Assembly: GCF_001458395.1 (NCBI RefSeq)
Contig: NZ_CYSR01000030.1
Span: 248,001 to 312,000 of the forward strand
Source: Leisingera aquaemixtae
Lineage (GTDB): Bacteria; Pseudomonadota; Alphaproteobacteria; Rhodobacterales; Rhodobacteraceae
Length of the DNA: 64,000 nucleotides
Reading direction: 5' to 3'
Positions within the stretch are counted from its first letter, which is position 1; each line of letters begins with the position of its first letter. Shown here one piece after another: positions 1-9,410 of this stretch. Below the pieces are notes generated by a model. The model had not been told where the DNA came from and did not search any database. It saw only the letters and a program-made list of their open reading frames with translations. A program made the translations under genes and the position numbers.

Positions 1-665
1 AGGTCCAGATCAACACTGCGGTCCTGCAGTCGGTGATCAAGGCCCTGGGCGAGGCGCAGTCGATTGCCGAGCAGAACCGGGTGGGCATCCGCCCGGCCTC
101 CGCCGCGGAGGTGCTGGGCTTCAAGGGCGTGCTGGAACAGGCCGCAATTGACGACGATCCGGCGCCGCTGGTGAAAGCGCTGAGCAAGGAACTGGAAACC
201 CTTGTGGCGGAATTCGTGCAGATGCGCGAGGCCGAGGGTGCCGCGCTTGCCGTAATCCTTAACGGCCAGCTGGAGCAGGTCGCCTCGCTGACGGCCCAGG
301 CTGGCGCCCGCGCCGATGAGCGCAAGCTGAAAATGGCCGAGACCTTCAAGGCCAATCTGGCCCGGGTGCTGGACAACGCCGATGGCGCCGATCCGGACCG
401 GGTGGCGCAGGAACTGGCGCTGATTGCGGTCAAGGCGGATGTCACCGAAGAACTGGACCGCCTCGGCGCCCATGTCGGCGCCGCGCGCGATCTGCTGATC
501 AAAGGCGGCGCCGTGGGCCGCAAGCTCGACTTTTTGATGCAGGAGTTCAACCGGGAGGCCAACACGCTCTGTTCAAAAGCGCAGCACAGCGCCTTGACGG
601 CGGTGGGGCTTGAGCTGAAAACCGTGATCGACCAGATGCGCGAGCAGGTGCAGAACATAGAATAA
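1..665 (+). CDS. yicC: YicC family endoribonuclease-like protein, 5' partial
   Basis: The reading frame is open from base 3, so the start lies before the window and only the last ~220 residues are seen (the family is usually ~290). The visible part is the C-terminal DUF1732 region: a long helical, charged stretch ending in the hallmark block [13 protein letters not shown] followed by [17 protein letters not shown]. YicC proteins are stress-associated endoribonucleases or RNase adaptors acting in the cytoplasm. The gene stops 16 bases before gmk, the usual yicC-gmk order in proteobacteria, so the two are probably co-transcribed. The GTG at 33 is an internal valine, not the start. Identity is secure; the biochemical role is taken from the family. 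Confidence 0.9.
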   Translation, partial: VQINTAVLQSVIKALGEAQSIAEQNRVGIRPASAAEVLGFKGVLEQAAIDDDPAPLVKALSKELETLVAEFVQMREAEGAALAVILNGQLEQVASLTAQAGARADERKLKMAETFKANLARVLDNADGADPDRVAQELALIAVKADVTEELDRLGAHVGAARDLLIKGGAVGRKLDFLMQEFNREANTLCSKAQHSALTAVGLELKTVIDQMREQVQNIE

Positions 666-681
666 GAAAAGGAGTGCCCAG

Positions 682-1323
682 ATGGCGGACCGCCGCGGCC
701 TTTTGATCATCCTCTCATCGCCTTCGGGCGCAGGCAAATCCACACTGGCCCGCCGCCTGATGGCCTGGGACCCGGGCCTCAAATTCTCAGTCTCTGCCAC
801 CACCCGCGCCCCGCGCCCGGGCGAGGAGCACGGCCGCGAGTACTTTTTCATGTCCGAGGACGAGTTCCGCCAAAATGTGGCCGAAGGCGGCATGCTGGAG
901 CACGCCCATGTCTTCGGCAATTTCTACGGCTCACCCGCAGGCCCGGTCAGGGACACCATCGAGGCCGGCCAGGACGTGCTGTTCGACGTCGACTGGCAGG
1001 GGGAGATCCAGATCCGCAACTCGGACCTCGGCAAGCACGCGCTGTCGATCTTCATCCTGCCGCCCTCGATCCCGGAGCTGCGCCGCCGCCTGGAAACCCG
1101 CGCCCAGGACAGCGAAGAGGTGATCGCCAAGCGGATGCAGAAAAGCTGGGATGAGATCAGCCACTGGGGCTATTACGATTACGTGCTGGTCAACGACGAC
1201 CTGGACCAGACCGAGGCCAAGCTGAAAACCATCGTCGAAGCCGAACGGATGCGCCGGATCCAGCAGCCCAAGCTGCAGGAGCATGTGCGCGCCCTGCAAA
1301 CCCAATTCGAGGAACAGTCATGA
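682..1323 (+). CDS. gmk: Guanylate kinase
   Basis: Phosphorylates GMP (and dGMP) to GDP with ATP, an essential step of purine nucleotide synthesis and c-di-GMP/cGMP salvage. At 213 residues it has the normal family length. The P-loop SPSGAGKST lies at about residues 12-20, followed by the GMP-binding region with [11 protein letters not shown] and the YGSP motif near residue 90. An AAGGAG ribosome-binding site precedes the ATG by a few bases. It follows yicC by 16 bases and its stop overlaps the start of the downstream gamma-carbonic-anhydrase gene in an ATGA arrangement, so the three genes probably form one operon. Confidence 0.97.
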   Translation: MADRRGLLIILSSPSGAGKSTLARRLMAWDPGLKFSVSATTRAPRPGEEHGREYFFMSEDEFRQNVAEGGMLEHAHVFGNFYGSPAGPVRDTIEAGQDVLFDVDWQGEIQIRNSDLGKHALSIFILPPSIPELRRRLETRAQDSEEVIAKRMQKSWDEISHWGYYDYVLVNDDLDQTEAKLKTIVEAERMRRIQQPKLQEHVRALQTQFEEQS

Positions 1324-1841
1324 CCCTGTACGCACTTGGAGAAGACCAGCCGCAAATTCATGAGGACACCTGGGTTGCCCCCGATGCCAATCTGATCGGC
1401 AAGGTGGTGATGGAGGCGGGGTCTTCGGTCTGGTTCGGCGTCACCATCCGCGCCGACCACGAGGAGATCCGCATCTGCGAAGGCACCAACGTGCAGGAAA
1501 ACGTGGTGATGCACATTGATGCGGGCTATCCGCTGACCATCGGCAAGAACTGCACCATCGGCCACAAGGCGATGCTGCACGGCTGCACCATCGGCGAAAA
1601 CACCCTTGTCGGCATGGGCGCCACCATCCTCAATGGCGCAAAGATCGGCAAAAACTGCCTGATCGGCGCCGGTGCGCTGGTCACCGAGAACAAGGAAATC
1701 CCCGACAACTCGCTGGTCATGGGCAGCCCCGGCAAGGTGGTGCGGGAGGTTGATGCCGCGCTGGCCGCGAAGCTTACCCAAAGCGCGCTCCACTATCAGG
1801 ACAACATGCGCTGCTTCCGGGCGGAGATGAAACCGCTGTAA
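1320..1841 (+). CDS. Gamma carbonic anhydrase family protein
   Basis: A 173-residue left-handed parallel beta-helix (hexapeptide-repeat) protein of the YrdA/PaaY type. Repeats of the [LIV]-G-x-x-x-x pattern run through the whole length, for example [19 protein letters not shown] and [12 protein letters not shown]. Three histidines placed like the zinc ligands of gamma carbonic anhydrases are visible (VVMHID and GHKAMLHG). The family hydrates CO2 as a trimer, but many members have weak or unknown activity and some bind CoA or carnitine derivatives, so the exact substrate is open. Its ATG overlaps the gmk stop by four bases, indicating translational coupling. Confidence 0.88.
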   Translation: MTLYALGEDQPQIHEDTWVAPDANLIGKVVMEAGSSVWFGVTIRADHEEIRICEGTNVQENVVMHIDAGYPLTIGKNCTIGHKAMLHGCTIGENTLVGMGATILNGAKIGKNCLIGAGALVTENKEIPDNSLVMGSPGKVVREVDAALAAKLTQSALHYQDNMRCFRAEMKPL

Positions 1842-1942
1842 TCAGCCGCCGCCTGCCGGATTTTGCGCTGGCTGAACGGGGGGGCCACATGCCGTTTACA
1901 TCGCGGCGCTAGGCAGGCCGGACTCTCAACGACGGGGATCTG

Positions 1943-2983
1943 ATGACGACGGAGCTGATTGACGGATTTCTTGCGGCCATCCCGCTGCCGGCCGTTCTGG
2001 TGGACCAGACAGAGCGGTTCATCGCGGTGAATGCCGATGCCGCAGCGCTGCTGGGGCAGGGCGTGAAGGGGCGCCATTTCGCCACCATCCTGCGCCAGCC
2101 CAGCGTGGCCGCCGCCATCGAGGGCTGCCTGCGCGACCGCACCCCGCGCGTGGCCAAGCATCTTGCCAATGACGGTGCGCAAGACACCACCTTTGCGGTC
2201 ACCCTGCGCTATGTGCCCGGCATCGGCGCGGTCGCCGGCGGCGCGGTTCTGGCCTGTTTCGACGACGTCACCGAACGCGAGCAGGCAGGCCAGATGCGGC
2301 GCGATTTTGTCGCCAATGTCAGCCACGAATTGCGCACGCCGCTGACCGCGCTGATCGGCTTCATCGAAACCCTGCGCGGCCCGGCTCGGGAGGACGCGAA
2401 GGCGCGCGACCGCTTTTTGTCCATCATGGAGGGCGAGGCCAGCCGCATGAACCGCCTGGTGGGCGACCTCCTGTCCCTGAACCGGGTGGAGAGCGAAGAG
2501 CGGGTGCGGCCCAAGCAAAAGGTCGATCTGACCGGCCATCTGGCCTCCACCCTCAAGACACTGCAGCCGGTGGCGGAGGCCCGCGGCGTGGCGATGAAAC
2601 TGGAGGCGCCGGAAGAGGCCGTTTCGGTCACAGGCGATCCGGACCAGTTGCAGCAGGTCTTCACCAACCTGCTTGAAAACGCAGTGAAATACGGCGGCGA
2701 CGAAGTCAGGGTGGTGCTGAGCCGTTCCGAACGAGACCCGGCGGTGCGTGCCCCCGCCGCCCGCGTTGAGGTGATCGACAACGGGCCGGGAATCGACCCT
2801 GTCCACCTGCCGCGCCTGACCGAACGCTTTTATCGCGCCGACAGCCACCGCTCGCGCGAGATGGGCGGCACCGGGCTGGGCCTGGCAATTGTAAAACACA
2901 TCGTCAACCGCCACCGCGGCCGCCTTCGGGTCGATAGCGAATTGGGGCAAGGGTCTGTTTTTACGGTGATCCTCCCTGAATAA
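1943..2983 (+). CDS. phoR: Phosphate regulon sensor histidine kinase PhoR, apparently soluble
   Basis: Autophosphorylates and passes phosphate to PhoB (8711-9400). Residues ~10-110 form a PAS domain, then comes a HisKA dimerisation domain with the phospho-accepting His128 in NVSHELRTP, then a HATPase domain with N box (FTNLLENAVKYGG), G1 (VIDNGPGI) and G2 (GGTGLGLAI). At 346 residues it is shorter than E. coli PhoR, and the N-terminus starts directly at the PAS domain with no hydrophobic membrane anchor; an in-frame TAG at 1910 excludes a longer version. It lies upstream of pstSCAB-phoU-phoB but a terminator-like hairpin separates them. PhoR identity rests on the context and domain order. Confidence 0.92.
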   Translation: MTTELIDGFLAAIPLPAVLVDQTERFIAVNADAAALLGQGVKGRHFATILRQPSVAAAIEGCLRDRTPRVAKHLANDGAQDTTFAVTLRYVPGIGAVAGGAVLACFDDVTEREQAGQMRRDFVANVSHELRTPLTALIGFIETLRGPAREDAKARDRFLSIMEGEASRMNRLVGDLLSLNRVESEERVRPKQKVDLTGHLASTLKTLQPVAEARGVAMKLEAPEEAVSVTGDPDQLQQVFTNLLENAVKYGGDEVRVVLSRSERDPAVRAPAARVEVIDNGPGIDPVHLPRLTERFYRADSHRSREMGGTGLGLAIVKHIVNRHRGRLRVDSELGQGSVFTVILPE

Positions 2984-3012
2984 CCGCCGCCGTAAATCCT
3001 CAAAGTGAAAAG

Positions 3013-3042
3013 CCGCCGCCGGACATCTCCGGCGGCGGTTTG
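3013..3042 (+). terminator. Hairpin terminator after phoR
   Basis: A perfect 10-bp stem (3013-3022 pairing with 3029-3038) around a six-base loop is followed by a short T run. It lies between the phoR stop and the Pho box, so phoR transcripts should largely end here and pstS start from its own promoter. Confidence 0.75.
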
Positions 3043-3079
3043 CTGATTCATGACACATTTTTTGCCGCCGGAACCGGGT

Positions 3080-3108
3080 TTGTCATGAACCTGTTACACT
3101 GGTGTCAC
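3080..3108 (+). promoter_or_regulatory. Triple Pho box upstream of pstS
   Basis: Three 7-mers spaced exactly 11 bases apart: TTGTCAT (3080), CTGTTAC (3091) and GTGTCAC (3102). This matches the known PhoB site, direct repeats of CTGTCAT-like units separated by four bases that replace the -35 element. It ends 81 bases before the pstS ATG, which fits PhoB-activated transcription of pstSCAB-phoU-phoB under phosphate starvation. The -10 element is not clear to me. Confidence 0.85.
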
Positions 3109-3189
3109 AAAAGCCTCATCAGCGGCCTCTAGGTGATGCGCCAAGGTCACCGAGGGGTGATCGAACATTGAAAACTCATGGAGACAAAA

Positions 3190-4230
3190 ATGTCCTTTGT
3201 GAAACTGACCGCTTCCGCCCTGGCAATTTCCGCCGTTTCTGCAACCGCAGCAGCCGCGCGCGACCAGGTGCAGGTTGCCGGTTCGTCGACCGTTCTGCCC
3301 TATGCCTCGATCGTGGCTGAGGCCTTTGGCGAGAACTTCGACTTCCCGACCCCGGTTGTGGAATCCGGCGGCTCCTCCGCGGGCCTGAAGCGGTTCTGCG
3401 AAGGTGTCGGCGAAAACACCATCGACGTCGCCAATGCGTCGCGCAAGATCAAGGACAAGGAAATCGCCGCCTGTGCCGAAAACGGCGTGACCGACATCAT
3501 CGAGGTCCGCATCGGTTATGACGGCATCGTGTTTGCCTCCGACAGCAGCGCCGACGCCTTCGAATTCACCCCGTCCGACTGGTTCCTGGCGCTGTCCGAC
3601 AAGATCCTGGTCGATGGCGAACTGGCCAATAACCCGAACACCACCTGGGCCGACGTGAACCCGGATTTCCCGGCTGTTGATATCCAGGCCTTTGTTCCGG
3701 GCACCAAGCACGGCACCCGCGAAGTGTTCGAAGACAAGGTGATCCTGGCGGGCTGCGAGGAAACCGGTGCCTTTGAAGCCTTCAAGGAAGCCAATGGCGG
3801 CGACAAGAAAGCTGCTGAAAAGGCCTGTATCGCCCTGCGCACCGACGGCAAGTCGGTCGACATCGACGGCGACTACACCGAGACCCTGGCCCGGATTGAG
3901 TCCAACAAGGACGGCATCGGCGTCTTCGGCCTGGCCTTCTATGAAAACAACACCGACAAGCTGCAGGTTGCGACCATGTCCGGCGTTGTGCCCTCGACCG
4001 AGAGCATCGCATCCGGCGAATACCCGGTTTCCCGCCCGCTGTTCTTCTACGTGAAGAAAGCCCACATCGGCGTGATCCCGGGCCTGAAGGAATACGCTGA
4101 GTTCTTCGTTGCCGACGAAGTCGCAGGCGAAGACGGCCCGCTGGCCGAATACGGCCTGGTCGCGGACCCGGAACTGGCCGAGACTCAGGAAACCGTCGCA
4201 AACGAAGCCGTCATGGGCGGCAACTCCTAA
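3190..4230 (+). CDS. pstS: Phosphate ABC transporter substrate-binding protein PstS
   Basis: Periplasmic phosphate-binding protein that feeds PstCA. The start at 3190 is chosen because a GGAG site (3180-3183) sits six bases before it; an in-frame ATG at 3178 overlaps that site. The product is 346 residues with a signal peptide (SFVKLTASALAISAVSATAA, cleaved near AAA-RD). The mature start VQVAGSSTVLPY is the typical phosphate-binding loop, and VVESGGSSAGLKRFCEG follows. First gene of the operon, under the triple Pho box; a hairpin after its stop probably keeps its mRNA level above that of pstC. Confidence 0.96.
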   Translation: MSFVKLTASALAISAVSATAAAARDQVQVAGSSTVLPYASIVAEAFGENFDFPTPVVESGGSSAGLKRFCEGVGENTIDVANASRKIKDKEIAACAENGVTDIIEVRIGYDGIVFASDSSADAFEFTPSDWFLALSDKILVDGELANNPNTTWADVNPDFPAVDIQAFVPGTKHGTREVFEDKVILAGCEETGAFEAFKEANGGDKKAAEKACIALRTDGKSVDIDGDYTETLARIESNKDGIGVFGLAFYENNTDKLQVATMSGVVPSTESIASGEYPVSRPLFFYVKKAHIGVIPGLKEYAEFFVADEVAGEDGPLAEYGLVADPELAETQETVANEAVMGGNS

Positions 4231-4253
4231 GGCTTCGCGCTGATCTGAGATTT

Positions 4254-4288
4254 GCCGGGGCGGAGCCTTCTGCCCCGGCGCTGTTTTT
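4254..4288 (+). terminator. Attenuating hairpin between pstS and pstC
   Basis: An 8-bp GC stem (GCCGGGGC at 4254-4261 with GCCCCGGC at 4272-4279) is followed by five T. Lying inside the pst operon, it probably stops part of the transcripts and stabilises the pstS message, giving more binding protein than permease. Confidence 0.7.
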
Positions 4289-4339
4289 CCCGGTCCCCGA
4301 CGCTGTTTCCCTTTCCGTCACCGCCTAACGGAGCCCTCC

Positions 4340-5809
4340 ATGCCCACTTTCTGGCTCGTTGTTCTCCTGCTTGCGCTGTCCGCAGCGGGTTTCTACCTAG
4401 GGCGCAGCCGCGCGCTCAGAACCGCCGGGGGCGATGCAAGAGACCTGCATTCGCTGCCGTCCTATTATGGCTACCACGTTGCGCTGGCCGCGTTTGTGCC
4501 CGCCATCGCGGTGCTGGCTGTCTGGCTGCTGGCCCAGCCGCTGATTATCGAAAACCGCGTCTCGAACCTGATCCCGGCAGAGGCCGTGCCGGAAAACACC
4601 ACTATCGGCCTGGTGATGAGCGACGTGCGCCGGGTTGCCGAAGGGCTGGATCTGGCGGTGGAGCAGGGCCTCTTGACCCGCCGTGAGGCGCGGGATGCCG
4701 CCGGCGGGCAGGACCTGCGCGCCCTGATGGGCGAGGTTGGCGTTGCCCTCGGCTCTGACGTGCGGCCCGAGGTGCTGAGTGCCGCCCAGTCCTACCGCAA
4801 CCTGTCCCACACCGGCAAAACTGCAATGACCGTGGTTGTCGCGCTGCTGGCGCTTGGCGGCTTTGTCTGGGCCTACGGCCGCACGCACAAGGACTTCCGC
4901 GCCCGCAACGTGGTGGAGCGCGGCGTGCTGGCGCTGCTGATCCTGGCGGCCTCGCTGGCGGCCCTGACCACCGTCGGCATCGTCCTGTCGATGCTGTTTG
5001 AGACCAAGAACTTCTTCGGCCTGCACTCCTGGACCGACTTCTTCTTTGGCTCCACTTGGGCCCCTAACTTCCGCGGCGGCAGCGACCTGTCGATCCTGCC
5101 GCTGTTGTGGGGGACGCTTTACATTTCCTTCATCGCGCTGCTGGTGGCGGTGCCGGTGGGCCTGTTTGCTGCAATCTACCTGTCCGAATACGCCAGCGGC
5201 ACGGTGCGTTCCTTCGCCAAGCCGCTGCTGGAGATCCTAGCAGGTATCCCGACCATCGTTTACGGCCTGTTTGCGCTGCTGACCGTGGGCCCGGCGCTGG
5301 CGAACCTGTTTGCCAAGGGCGGACTGCTGGGCGTCGAATGGATGGCCGGTGCCACCTCGGTGCTGACGGCTGGGCTGGTGATGGGCGTTATGCTGATCCC
5401 CTTCGTCTCCTCGCTGTCCGATGACATCATCAACGCGGTGCCGCAGGCGCTGCGCGATGGCTCGCTGGGGCTGGGCGCCACAAAATCCGAAACCGTGCGC
5501 CAGGTGGTGATGCCGGCCGCGCTGCCGGGCATTGTCGGCGCGGTGCTGCTGGCCGCGTCGCGCGCCATTGGCGAAACCATGATCGTGGTGATGGGGGCAG
5601 GGGCGATTGCCAAGTTCTCTGCCAACCCGCTGGAGTCGATGACCACCATCACCACCCGCATCGTCAGCCAGCTGACCGGCGACACCGACTTTGCCAGCCC
5701 CGAAACCCTTGTTGCCTTTGCCCTGGGCCTGACCCTGTTTGTCCTGACCCTCGGCCTGAACGTCCTGGCGCTCTATATCGTGCGCAAATACCGGGAGCAG
5801 TATGAATAA
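4340..5809 (+). CDS. pstC: Phosphate ABC transporter permease PstC
   Basis: Inner-membrane permease half of the PstSCAB phosphate importer. The C-terminal ~270 residues carry the ABC permease (BPD) domain, including the coupling-helix segment DGSLGLGATKSETVRQVVMPAALPG read as two short runs: the EAA-like loop contacts PstB. At 489 residues it is much longer than E. coli PstC (~319); the extra N-terminus has an initial membrane segment, a further hydrophobic helix near residue 50 and a ~90-residue presumably periplasmic insert before the core. This long form is common in alphaproteobacteria. The stop overlaps the pstA ATG by one base (TAATG). Confidence 0.93.
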   Translation: MPTFWLVVLLLALSAAGFYLGRSRALRTAGGDARDLHSLPSYYGYHVALAAFVPAIAVLAVWLLAQPLIIENRVSNLIPAEAVPENTTIGLVMSDVRRVAEGLDLAVEQGLLTRREARDAAGGQDLRALMGEVGVALGSDVRPEVLSAAQSYRNLSHTGKTAMTVVVALLALGGFVWAYGRTHKDFRARNVVERGVLALLILAASLAALTTVGIVLSMLFETKNFFGLHSWTDFFFGSTWAPNFRGGSDLSILPLLWGTLYISFIALLVAVPVGLFAAIYLSEYASGTVRSFAKPLLEILAGIPTIVYGLFALLTVGPALANLFAKGGLLGVEWMAGATSVLTAGLVMGVMLIPFVSSLSDDIINAVPQALRDGSLGLGATKSETVRQVVMPAALPGIVGAVLLAASRAIGETMIVVMGAGAIAKFSANPLESMTTITTRIVSQLTGDTDFASPETLVAFALGLTLFVLTLGLNVLALYIVRKYREQYE

Positions 5810-7167
5810 TGACTGACCTCAGCCAATCCCCCGCAGGCGCCGCGCCCCGCAAACACGGCGGGTCGCTGCTGCAGCAGACCCCGCGCACCAGGAAGCGCAA
5901 CGCAGCCGAAGCACGGTTCCGCGGCTATGGCATCGCCGCCATCACCGCAGGCCTGGTCATGCTGCTGGTCCTTGTGACCACCATTGTCAGCAAGGGCACC
6001 GGCGCGTTCCAGCAAACCTTTGTGACACTCAATGTGGAGCTGCTGGAAAGCAAGCTCGACAAGAAAGGCAACCGCAACATCGAGGACATCAAGAAGGTCA
6101 CCACCTTCGGCTATGCCCCGATCATCAAGGGCGCGATGGAGGCCACGGTTGAGGAACTGGGCATCGAGACCAGCCTTAAGGCCAAGGAACTGGCCGGCGT
6201 GCTGTCCAAGGACGTGGCCGCGCAGCTGCGCGACTACGTGATCGCCAACCCGGACCAGATCGGCCAGACGGTGGAGTTCCGCTTTCTCGCCTCCAGCCGC
6301 GTGGACGGCTACCTGAAGGGGCGCGTCACCCGCGACAGCATCGTCAACGACAAGAACATCTCTGCCGAACAGCTTGATCTTGTTGATGCTTTGGCCGCCG
6401 CCGGTGTGCTGGAGAAGACCTTCAACCTCGACTTCATCACCGGCGCCGACGCCTCTGACGCCCGCCCCGAAGCGGCAGGCATCGGCGTCTCCATGCTGGG
6501 CTCGCTGTTCATGATGTTTGTGGTGCTCGCGCTGGCGCTGCCGATCGGCGTTGCGGCTTCGATCTATCTGGAGGAGTTCGCGCCGCAGAACTGGCTCACC
6601 GACATGATCGAGGTGAACATCTCCAACCTCGCCGCGGTGCCGTCGATTGTGTTCGGCATCTTGGGCCTTGCGGTCTTCATCAACTACATGCACCTGCCGA
6701 CCTCGGCGCCGCTGGTGGGCGGTCTGGTGCTGACGCTGATGACCCTGCCGACCATCATCATCTCCACCCGCGCCTCGCTGAAATCGGTGCCGCCGTCGAT
6801 CCGCGACGCCGCTCTGGGCGTCGGGGCGTCGAAAATGCAGGCGGTGTTCCACCATGTGCTGCCGCTGGCCGCGCCCGGCATCCTGACCGGCACCATCATC
6901 GGCCTGGCGCAGGCGCTGGGGGAAACCGCGCCGCTGCTGCTCATCGGCATGGTCGGCTTCATCGCCTCCAACGCGCCGGAAACCATTGCCGACGGTCTGC
7001 TGGCGCCGAACTCGGCGATGCCTGCGCAAATCTACGAATGGGCCAAACGCGCCGACCCGGCCTTCTATGAACGCGCCTGGGGCGGCATCATCATCCTTCT
7101 TCTCTTCCTGGTGACCATGAACACGCTTGCCGTGATCCTGCGCCGCCGCTTTGAACGCCGCTGGTAA
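5809..7167 (+). CDS. pstA: Phosphate ABC transporter permease PstA
   Basis: Second permease of the phosphate importer, partner of PstC. The 452 residues comprise a basic cytoplasmic N-terminus, one membrane segment ([18 protein letters not shown]), a ~170-residue soluble region that fits the DUF3333 domain of long alphaproteobacterial PstA proteins, and then the BPD permease domain from about residue 225. The permease loop contains [15 protein letters not shown], the expected PstB-contact motif. Translationally coupled to pstC; pstB follows after 14 bases. Confidence 0.93.
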   Translation: MTDLSQSPAGAAPRKHGGSLLQQTPRTRKRNAAEARFRGYGIAAITAGLVMLLVLVTTIVSKGTGAFQQTFVTLNVELLESKLDKKGNRNIEDIKKVTTFGYAPIIKGAMEATVEELGIETSLKAKELAGVLSKDVAAQLRDYVIANPDQIGQTVEFRFLASSRVDGYLKGRVTRDSIVNDKNISAEQLDLVDALAAAGVLEKTFNLDFITGADASDARPEAAGIGVSMLGSLFMMFVVLALALPIGVAASIYLEEFAPQNWLTDMIEVNISNLAAVPSIVFGILGLAVFINYMHLPTSAPLVGGLVLTLMTLPTIIISTRASLKSVPPSIRDAALGVGASKMQAVFHHVLPLAAPGILTGTIIGLAQALGETAPLLLIGMVGFIASNAPETIADGLLAPNSAMPAQIYEWAKRADPAFYERAWGGIIILLLFLVTMNTLAVILRRRFERRW

Positions 7168-7181
7168 GGGGGCATAGTGCA

Positions 7182-7979
7182 ATGAACGACATGACCTTGA
7201 TGGATAACACCGTGGACACTCAGAACATCAAAATCGCCGCCAAGGACGTGAACGTCTTTTACGGCGACACCCACGCAATCAAAGACGTGAACGTCGAGAT
7301 CGAGGACAACACCGTCACCGCCTTCATCGGTCCCTCCGGCTGCGGCAAGTCCACCTTCCTGCGCTGCCTGAACCGGATGAACGACACCATCGGCACCTGC
7401 AAGGTGACGGGCGATATCCTGCTGGATGGCGAGGATATTTACGACAAGCGCGTCGATCCGGTGCAGCTGCGCGCCAAGGTCGGCATGGTGTTTCAGAAGC
7501 CGAACCCGTTCCCCAAGTCGATCTACGACAATGTGGCCTATGGCCCGCGCATCCACGGCTTGGCGAGAAACAAGGCGGAACTTGATGAAATCGTGGAGAA
7601 ATCCCTGCGCCGCGGAGCAATCTGGGATGAGGTGAAGGACCGTCTGGACGCCCCCGGCACCGGTCTTTCGGGCGGCCAGCAGCAGCGCCTGTGCATTGCC
7701 CGCGCCGTCGCGACGGAGCCTGAAGTGCTGCTGATGGACGAACCCTGCTCGGCGCTGGATCCGATTGCGACCGCCCAGGTCGAAGAGCTGATTGACGAGC
7801 TGCGCGCCAGCTACTCGGTGGTGATCGTCACCCACTCGATGCAGCAGGCCGCGCGCGTCAGTCAGAAAACCGCCTTCTTCCACCTCGGCAACCTGGTGGA
7901 ATTCGGCCCCACCGGCCAGATCTTCACCAACCCCGAAGATCCGCGCACGGAAAGCTACATCACCGGCCGGATCGGCTGA
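7182..7979 (+). CDS. pstB: Phosphate ABC transporter ATPase PstB
   Basis: Cytoplasmic ATPase energising PstCA. At 265 residues it has Walker [10 protein letters not shown] (residues 50-58), Q-loop [14 protein letters not shown] typical of PstB, signature LSGGQQQR, Walker B VLLMDEP and the switch histidine in VTHSMQQA. The [11 protein letters not shown] block separates PstB from other importers. It sits 14 bases after pstA and 17 before phoU; in this system PstB is also thought to pass the phosphate status to PhoU and PhoR. Confidence 0.97.
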   Translation: MNDMTLMDNTVDTQNIKIAAKDVNVFYGDTHAIKDVNVEIEDNTVTAFIGPSGCGKSTFLRCLNRMNDTIGTCKVTGDILLDGEDIYDKRVDPVQLRAKVGMVFQKPNPFPKSIYDNVAYGPRIHGLARNKAELDEIVEKSLRRGAIWDEVKDRLDAPGTGLSGGQQQRLCIARAVATEPEVLLMDEPCSALDPIATAQVEELIDELRASYSVVIVTHSMQQAARVSQKTAFFHLGNLVEFGPTGQIFTNPEDPRTESYITGRIG

Positions 7980-7996
7980 TCTATAGGAATTTCAAC

Positions 7997-8707
7997 ATGG
8001 CAGAGCAGCATATTGCATCGGCATTCGACCGCGACCTGGAGGCAATTCAGGCCCGGATCATGAAAATGGGCGGCCTGGTCGAGGACGCCATCCGCGAGGC
8101 GGCCCGCGCGCTGGAAACCCGCGACGAGGAACTGGCGCTGACGGTGCGTCAGGGCGACAAGGCCATCGACGGGCTGGAAGAGCTGATCAACGAGGAAACC
8201 GCCCGTCTGATCGCGCTGCGCGCGCCTGCGGCCTCTGACCTGCGTCTGGTGCTGTCGGTGATGAAGATCGCCGGCAACCTGGAACGCATTGGCGACTATG
8301 CCAAAAACATGGCCAAGCGCACCGCCGTGCTGGCCCAGGGCCCCAACATCAGCGAAGGCGCCGCCGCCCTGCGCCGGATGGCGCGCGAGGTTGAGCGGAT
8401 GCTCAAGGATGCGCTTGATTCCTACATCCAGCGCGACGTGGAGCTGGCCCGTGACGTGATCGAGCGCGACCGCGATGTGGACCAGATGTACAACGCCCTG
8501 TTCCGCGAATTCCTGACCCATATGATGGAAGATCCGCGCAACATTTCGGCCTGTATGCACTTGCATTTCATCGCAAAAAACACCGAACGCATGGGCGACC
8601 ACGTGACCGCGATTGCGGAGCAGGTGATCTATCTTGTGACCGGCGAGAAGCCGGAGGAAGACCGCAAGAAAGCCGACACCACCTCGACAACACCGCAGGA
8701 GATCTGA
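7997..8707 (+). CDS. phoU: Phosphate signalling complex protein PhoU
   Basis: Negative regulator linking transporter state to the PhoR kinase. 236 residues forming two related three-helix bundles; each half shows the PhoU pattern, for example DLRLVLSVMKIAGNLERIGDYAKN in two parts and then HLHFIAKNTERMGDHVTAIAEQ, with the E-x-x-x-D metal-binding residues (ERIGD and ERMGD). Located between pstB and phoB, with four bases before the phoB ATG. Because PhoR here lacks membrane segments, PhoU may be especially important in bringing the kinase to the transporter; that is inference. Confidence 0.96.
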   Translation: MAEQHIASAFDRDLEAIQARIMKMGGLVEDAIREAARALETRDEELALTVRQGDKAIDGLEELINEETARLIALRAPAASDLRLVLSVMKIAGNLERIGDYAKNMAKRTAVLAQGPNISEGAAALRRMAREVERMLKDALDSYIQRDVELARDVIERDRDVDQMYNALFREFLTHMMEDPRNISACMHLHFIAKNTERMGDHVTAIAEQVIYLVTGEKPEEDRKKADTTSTTPQEI

Positions 8708-8710
8708 CCG

Positions 8711-9400
8711 ATGGCTGCCGATCAGCCCACCGTTCTTGTTGTTGAAGATGAAATGGCCCAGCGGGAAGTGCTGGCCTACAACCTCGAAGCCGACGGCTTT
8801 CGCGTGCTGCGCGCCGAACATGGCGAGGAAGCGCTGCTGGTGGTCGAGGAGGACATGCCCGATATCATCATCCTGGACTGGATGATGCCCAACCTCAGCG
8901 GCATCGAAGTGTGCCGCCGGCTGAAGACCCGTCCGGAAACCCGCAACATTCCGGTGATCATGCTGTCGGCCCGCTCGGAAGAGGTCGACAAGGTGCGCGG
9001 GCTGGAAACCGGCGCCGATGATTACGTGGTGAAACCCTATTCGGTGATTGAGCTGATGGCCCGGGTGCGCACCCAGCTGCGCCGGGTGCGGCCCTCCACG
9101 GTCGGCGTGCGGCTGGAATACGACGACATCGTGCTGGACGCGGAAACCCACAAGGTCAGCCGCGCCGACAATCCGCTGAAGCTGGGGCCGACGGAATTCC
9201 GCCTGCTCTCCACCTTCATGGAGAAGCCGGGCCGGGTGTGGAGCCGCGAGCAGCTCTTGGACCGGGTCTGGGGCCGCGACATCTATGTCGACACCCGCAC
9301 TGTTGACGTTCACATCGGGCGGCTGCGCAAGGCGCTGACTCAGCATGGCGGCAGCGACCCGGTGCGCACGGTGCGCGGCGCTGGCTACGCGCTCGGCTAA
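8711..9400 (+). CDS. phoB: Phosphate response regulator PhoB
   Basis: OmpR-family response regulator, 229 residues. The receiver domain carries the acidic pocket VVEDE, the phosphorylation site Asp56 in IILDWMMP, Thr/Ser near MLSARSEE and Lys in VVKPYS. The C-terminal winged helix shows LGPTEFRLL, SREQLLDRVWG and the recognition segment VDVHIGRLRKAL. It would bind the Pho box at 3080-3108 and so control its own operon. Ends before three tandem 11-mers and a terminator. Confidence 0.96.
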   Translation: MAADQPTVLVVEDEMAQREVLAYNLEADGFRVLRAEHGEEALLVVEEDMPDIIILDWMMPNLSGIEVCRRLKTRPETRNIPVIMLSARSEEVDKVRGLETGADDYVVKPYSVIELMARVRTQLRRVRPSTVGVRLEYDDIVLDAETHKVSRADNPLKLGPTEFRLLSTFMEKPGRVWSREQLLDRVWGRDIYVDTRTVDVHIGRLRKALTQHGGSDPVRTVRGAGYALG

Positions 9401-9410
9401 AGCGGCATCA

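Noticed and set aside
33-35. GTG at 33 as start of the first gene
   Set aside because: The frame is open to the window edge and the upstream codons (V-Q-I-N-T-A-V) match the YicC family, so the gene starts outside the window.
1796-3058. Long minus-strand open frames opposite phoR and elsewhere (also 7955-9451, 34850-36280, 59681-61246)
   Set aside because: High-G+C genes give long antisense frames. These have no ribosome-binding sites, match no family and mirror well-supported plus-strand genes.
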